Source of the DNA: Clostridiales bacterium
GTDB lineage: Bacteria > Bacillota > Clostridia > Christensenellales > Borkfalkiaceae
NCBI GenBank assembly: GCA_015069525.1
Contig: SVIK01000064.1
Location: 1-8,856, forward strand
Length of the DNA: 8,856 nucleotides
Direction: 5' to 3'
The position numbers and the translations under genes were made by a program. Below, piece after piece: positions 6,956 to 8,856 of the stretch (positions are counted from its first letter, which is position 1; every line of letters starts with the position of its first letter). The notes under the pieces were generated by a model that worked only from the letters and a program-made list of their open reading frames with translations, ran no database searches and was not told where the DNA came from.

Positions 6956-7854
6956 TGAAACGCGGATTATGGTTGATAATAGCGACGGTTTTTCTCATTT
7001 TAGGGAGTGGCATTTTCGTAATCGTAATGTCGGTAAACAGCTGGGATTTTACCAAAATTGGCGGACATAACTACCAAACGAATACGCACGAAATCACGAT
7101 GGATTTTAACGATATCAGTATCGATACGGATACGGCGGATATCGTATTTTGCGCATCCAACGATGAAATGTGTAAGGTGGTTTGTTATGAGGTTGAAAAA
7201 GCAAAACATAGCGTAGAGGTAAAAGAGGGCACGCTTATCGTAAAAGTTGTAGACGAAAGAAAATTCTACGATAAGATTTTTGGGTTTGGTCGTACGTCCT
7301 TGACGATATATCTTCCCAAAACGGCATATCAAACGCTTTCCATAAAAGATAGCACAGGGGATATTACGGTGCATAAAGAATTGTCTTTCCAAACAACGGA
7401 AATTCAAACAACCACGGGCGACGTTAAATACTACGCCAATACGGCAACTTCGTTAAAAATAAAGACTACTACGGGGGATATCCGTGTGGAAAGCATTACG
7501 GCGGGCTTGGTTGGACTTACCGTTTCTACGGGTGAAATAGACGTAAACGATATTAGTTGTGCCGAATTTACCTCGGAAGGCTCGACGGGCGATATCGAAC
7601 TTGAAAACGTGCTTGTCACGGCAACACTTTCTATCGTACGCGATACGGGTGACGTGGAGTTCACCGCTTGCGATGCGGGTGAAATCGTCATCGAAACGGA
7701 TACGGGTGACGTGGAAGGCACTCTGCTTTCCGATAAAATTTTTATTACGGAAACGGATACGGGGCGGATTGACGTTCCAAAGACGACGACGGGCGGTAGA
7801 TGCCAAATCACTACCGATACGGGGGATATTAAGATAAAAATTGTAAACGCATAA
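6955..7854 (+). CDS. DUF4097-family membrane-anchored beta-solenoid
   Basis: The 299-residue protein has one N-terminal hydrophobic segment (about 5-26) and then an extracytoplasmic beta-rich domain. TG signatures, mostly TGD or TGE with one TGR, start at residues 134, 154, 173, 192, 211, 231, 250, 269 and 289. The spacing of 19 or 20 residues is what a right-handed beta-solenoid with one turn per repeat would show. This is the DUF4097 (YvlB-like putative adhesin) pattern. At DNA level the 17-mer GATACGGGTGACGTGGA occurs twice (7642 and 7699), exactly 57 bases apart, a sign of recent internal duplication. A strong AAGGAGGG site precedes the start, which overlaps the previous stop. A role in envelope stress or surface interaction is inferred only from the family. 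Confidence 0.93.
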   Translation: MKRGLWLIIATVFLILGSGIFVIVMSVNSWDFTKIGGHNYQTNTHEITMDFNDISIDTDTADIVFCASNDEMCKVVCYEVEKAKHSVEVKEGTLIVKVVDERKFYDKIFGFGRTSLTIYLPKTAYQTLSIKDSTGDITVHKELSFQTTEIQTTTGDVKYYANTATSLKIKTTTGDIRVESITAGLVGLTVSTGEIDVNDISCAEFTSEGSTGDIELENVLVTATLSIVRDTGDVEFTACDAGEIVIETDTGDVEGTLLSDKIFITETDTGRIDVPKTTTGGRCQITTDTGDIKIKIVNA

Positions 7855-7858
7855 TAAA

Positions 7859-7874
7859 GCTTTCACGTGAAACA
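7859..7874. promoter_or_regulatory. parS-like site (ParB/Spo0J binding)
   Basis: The 16 bases GCTTTCACGTGAAACA match the parS consensus TGTTNCACGTGAAACA at every position except the first two. The central 12 bases TTTCACGTGAAA form a perfect palindrome. It lies in the gap between the DUF4097 stop and the terminator, as intergenic parS sites often do. ParB loads at such sites to organise the chromosome origin region. Confidence 0.6.
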
Positions 7875-7884
7875 AAAGTAAATA

Positions 7885-7917
7885 AACGCCTCGCTGACAC
7901 AAACAGCGAGGCGTTTT
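7885..7917 (+). terminator. Terminator of the PadR operon
   Basis: A perfect 12-bp GC-rich stem (AACGCCTCGCTG 7885-7896 with its complement 7904-7915), a 7-base loop and a T run (7914-7917). An A-rich stretch before it gives a weaker terminator in the other direction. Confidence 0.9.
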
Positions 7918-7918
7918 G

Positions 7919-7927
7919 CATAGTATA
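7919..7927 (+). promoter_or_regulatory. Possible sporulation-type -10 element
   Basis: CATAGTATA fits CATANNNTA, the -10 of mother-cell sigma-K promoters in Bacillus. The expected AC of the -35 lies at 7899-7900, one base off the usual distance. A housekeeping -35 is not seen. A small TGAGA/TCTCA hairpin with a T4 loop (7933-7946) follows in the leader. Confidence 0.25.
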
Positions 7928-7971
7928 TAGTATGAGATTTTTCTCAAATACACAAGAAGGATAGACGTACT

Positions 7972-8358
7972 ATGTGTAATTATTGTAATTGGAGCAATCG
8001 CTCGTCCTGTGGCTGTGGTTGCGGTTGTAATCAAAACGGTTTGTTTAATACGCTTTTTGGAAGCACGCAACGTGTGTGTCGGGATTGCTGTGGCAACCTC
8101 GTGGTGAAGAATAACAATTCCTGCGGTTGCGGTTATAGTTGTGGCTGTGGTTGTGGTTGTGGTTGCGGTTGTAATAACACCGCTTCGACGTACCCCTCGT
8201 CCAATGGCAACGGCTACGCTTGCGTAAGCTATTGCCAACGTACGAACGGCAACGCAACGTCGCTTTCGGGCAACGGTAGCTATTATAACGGGTCGAGCAA
8301 CGGACAATGCGGTTGCAATGCGTACTCGGCTTGGACGCAAGAAAATTACGGCGAATAA
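7972..8358 (+). CDS. Cys-Gly repeat protein, unknown function
   Basis: The 128-residue product carries 21 cysteines and 22 glycines. Cys alternates with Gly at 13-19 (CGCGCGC) and again at 51-67 with one YS interruption. CxxC-type pairs occur at 2/5 and 36/39/40, and late cysteines lie at 84, 88, 113 and 115. The middle and end are rich in Ser, Asn and Tyr (NGNGY, SGNGSYYNG). There is no signal peptide or membrane segment. AGAAGG (7955-7960) lies 11 bases upstream, a slightly long spacing. Possible roles are a spore-coat-like cross-linked protein, a metal-binding protein, or a thiazole-type modified peptide precursor; no maturation enzymes are in the window. The coding run of TGYGGY units is a simple-sequence repeat that can change length. 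It has its own terminator. Confidence 0.75.
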   Translation: MCNYCNWSNRSSCGCGCGCNQNGLFNTLFGSTQRVCRDCCGNLVVKNNNSCGCGYSCGCGCGCGCGCNNTASTYPSSNGNGYACVSYCQRTNGNATSLSGNGSYYNGSSNGQCGCNAYSAWTQENYGE

Positions 8359-8401
8359 ACCAAAGATAACGGCGACGGAGCAATCCGTCGCTTTTTGGTT
8401 T
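8357..8401 (+). terminator. Terminator of the Cys-Gly gene
   Basis: An 8-bp stem GCGACGGA/TCCGTCGC (8372-8379 and 8384-8391) capped by a GCAA tetraloop is followed by five T's (8392-8396). An outer helix AAACCAAA/TTTGGTTT (8357-8364 and 8394-8401) extends it and overlaps the stop codon of the gene. Confidence 0.9.
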
Positions 8402-8428
8402 GAAAGCGTATAAAAGCGCGCATACTAT
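8400..8428 (+). promoter_or_regulatory. Promoter of the YihY-family gene
   Basis: TTGAAA (8400-8405), a 17-base spacer and TACTAT (8423-8428). The start would fall at about 8435, at the ATG (8433-8435), so the mRNA would be leaderless or nearly so. The same bases contain CATACTATA, which also fits the CATANNNTA sporulation -10. Confidence 0.6.
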
Positions 8429-8432
8429 AAAA

Positions 8433-8856
8433 ATGGAAAGATTGAAAAAGGCGTTTGCGTATCTTCGGGAAAGATATCAAATGCTCACCCGAAAAAAATA
8501 CACGACGATAGCGGGTACGCTCGTATTTTTCTTTATCATGTCTATCGTACCGCTTTCTTTTTGGTTGACGCTCTTGATAGGGAAATTGCCGATTGACGCC
8601 AATCGTATTTTACAGTTGCCCGTGTTTGAATCGGTAAAAAATATATTCTCTTTCGTGCAACAAGAGGCGAGGAGCGCCACAACGAGCGTGTCTATCGTGC
8701 TTATCGTTAGTACGCTGTATTCTTCTACCAATTTATTTTACCAAATGCGCCGTAGTGGAGAAATTATTTACGGGTATACCCGCTTAAAATCGGGGCTACG
8801 CGTTCGCACGGGTGCGTTTGCGTTGACGGTAATCATAATGCTGATGTTTCTCGTGT
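8433..8856 (+). CDS. YihY/BrkB-family membrane protein (5' part)
   Basis: The open frame runs from ATG at 8433 to the end of the window (141 codons, no stop), so the gene is cut by the window. The N-terminus MERLKKAFAYLRERY is followed by a hydrophobic segment with FFIMSIVPLSFWLTLLIG (about 33-50), a second one around 85-97, then LFYQMRRSGEIIYGY (101-115), and a third beginning near 127. The early membrane helix ending in a proline-containing stretch and the RRSGEIIYGY loop are typical of the YihY/BrkB (UPF0761) family of inner-membrane proteins, usually 270-420 residues long. Its molecular function is not established. There is no clear ribosome site, and the promoter overlaps the start. A second ATG at 8481 has only a weak purine run before it. 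Confidence 0.82.
   Translation, partial: MERLKKAFAYLRERYQMLTRKKYTTIAGTLVFFFIMSIVPLSFWLTLLIGKLPIDANRILQLPVFESVKNIFSFVQQEARSATTSVSIVLIVSTLYSSTNLFYQMRRSGEIIYGYTRLKSGLRVRTGAFALTVIIMLMFLV

Noticed and set aside
7933..7946. TGAGA/TCTCA hairpin as a terminator or attenuator
   Set aside because: The stem is only 5 A/T-rich pairs and no T run follows it; it is most likely a minor leader structure.
7453..8340. A 295-residue minus-strand frame with Thr/Ala repeats
   Set aside because: It runs opposite the DUF4097 gene, a terminator and the Cys-Gly gene; its low-complexity stretch is the complement of the TGYGGY tract.
8045..8383. An Arg/His/Asn-rich minus-strand frame
   Set aside because: It is another shadow of the Cys-Gly repeat tract, without a ribosome site, and it runs through the terminator.

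Overview
The window looks like a piece of chromosome from a low-to-medium GC, Gram-positive-type bacterium, most likely an uncultured gut member of the Clostridia (Bacillota). The grounds are strong AGGAGG-like ribosome binding sites, TTGACA/TATAAT promoters with 17-base spacers, hairpin-plus-T-run terminators, a PadR/HAAS/DUF4097 operon typical of Firmicutes, and bacterial-type GuaB and GuaA. The lineage is inference; no rRNA or marker gene is present.

Layout. Positions 1-680 hold no convincing protein gene. They contain a two-copy composite repeat (5-45 and 183-222) and three tandem minus-strand transcription units. Each has a TTGACT -35, a 17-base spacer, a good -10, and an RNA of roughly 65-80 nt that folds and ends in a U run. 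Two of the RNAs share the same unusual closing helix. Positions 741-1340 (+) encode an HD-domain nucleotidase-like hydrolase with its own extended -10 promoter and terminator. Converging on it from the right is a lipoprotein gene (1385-2089, -). From a divergent promoter at 2147-2175 runs a probable operon: a membrane-anchored protein of unknown function (2204-2803), guaB (IMP dehydrogenase), a ThrH-type HAD phosphatase, and a guaA that encodes only the ATP-pyrophosphatase half of GMP synthase. It ends at a terminator at 5934-5972. GuaB and GuaA together make GMP from IMP through XMP, but the glutaminase half of GuaA is not in the window.

Next is a tightly packed operon (6045-7854): a PadR repressor, a HAAS/DUF1700 membrane protein and a DUF4097 membrane-anchored beta-solenoid protein with nine TG(D/E/R)-type repeats 19-20 residues apart. 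Its promoter carries an imperfect dyad that could be the PadR operator. The gap after it holds a 14/16 match to the ParB-binding site parS, then a strong terminator. The last two genes are a 128-residue protein with 21 cysteines arranged in Cys-Gly runs (7972-8358), and the 5' end of a YihY/BrkB-family membrane protein (8433 to window end) that appears to be transcribed as a leaderless mRNA.

The most unusual points are the tandem small-RNA cluster, the split GMP synthase, the parS-like site, and the Cys-Gly protein.
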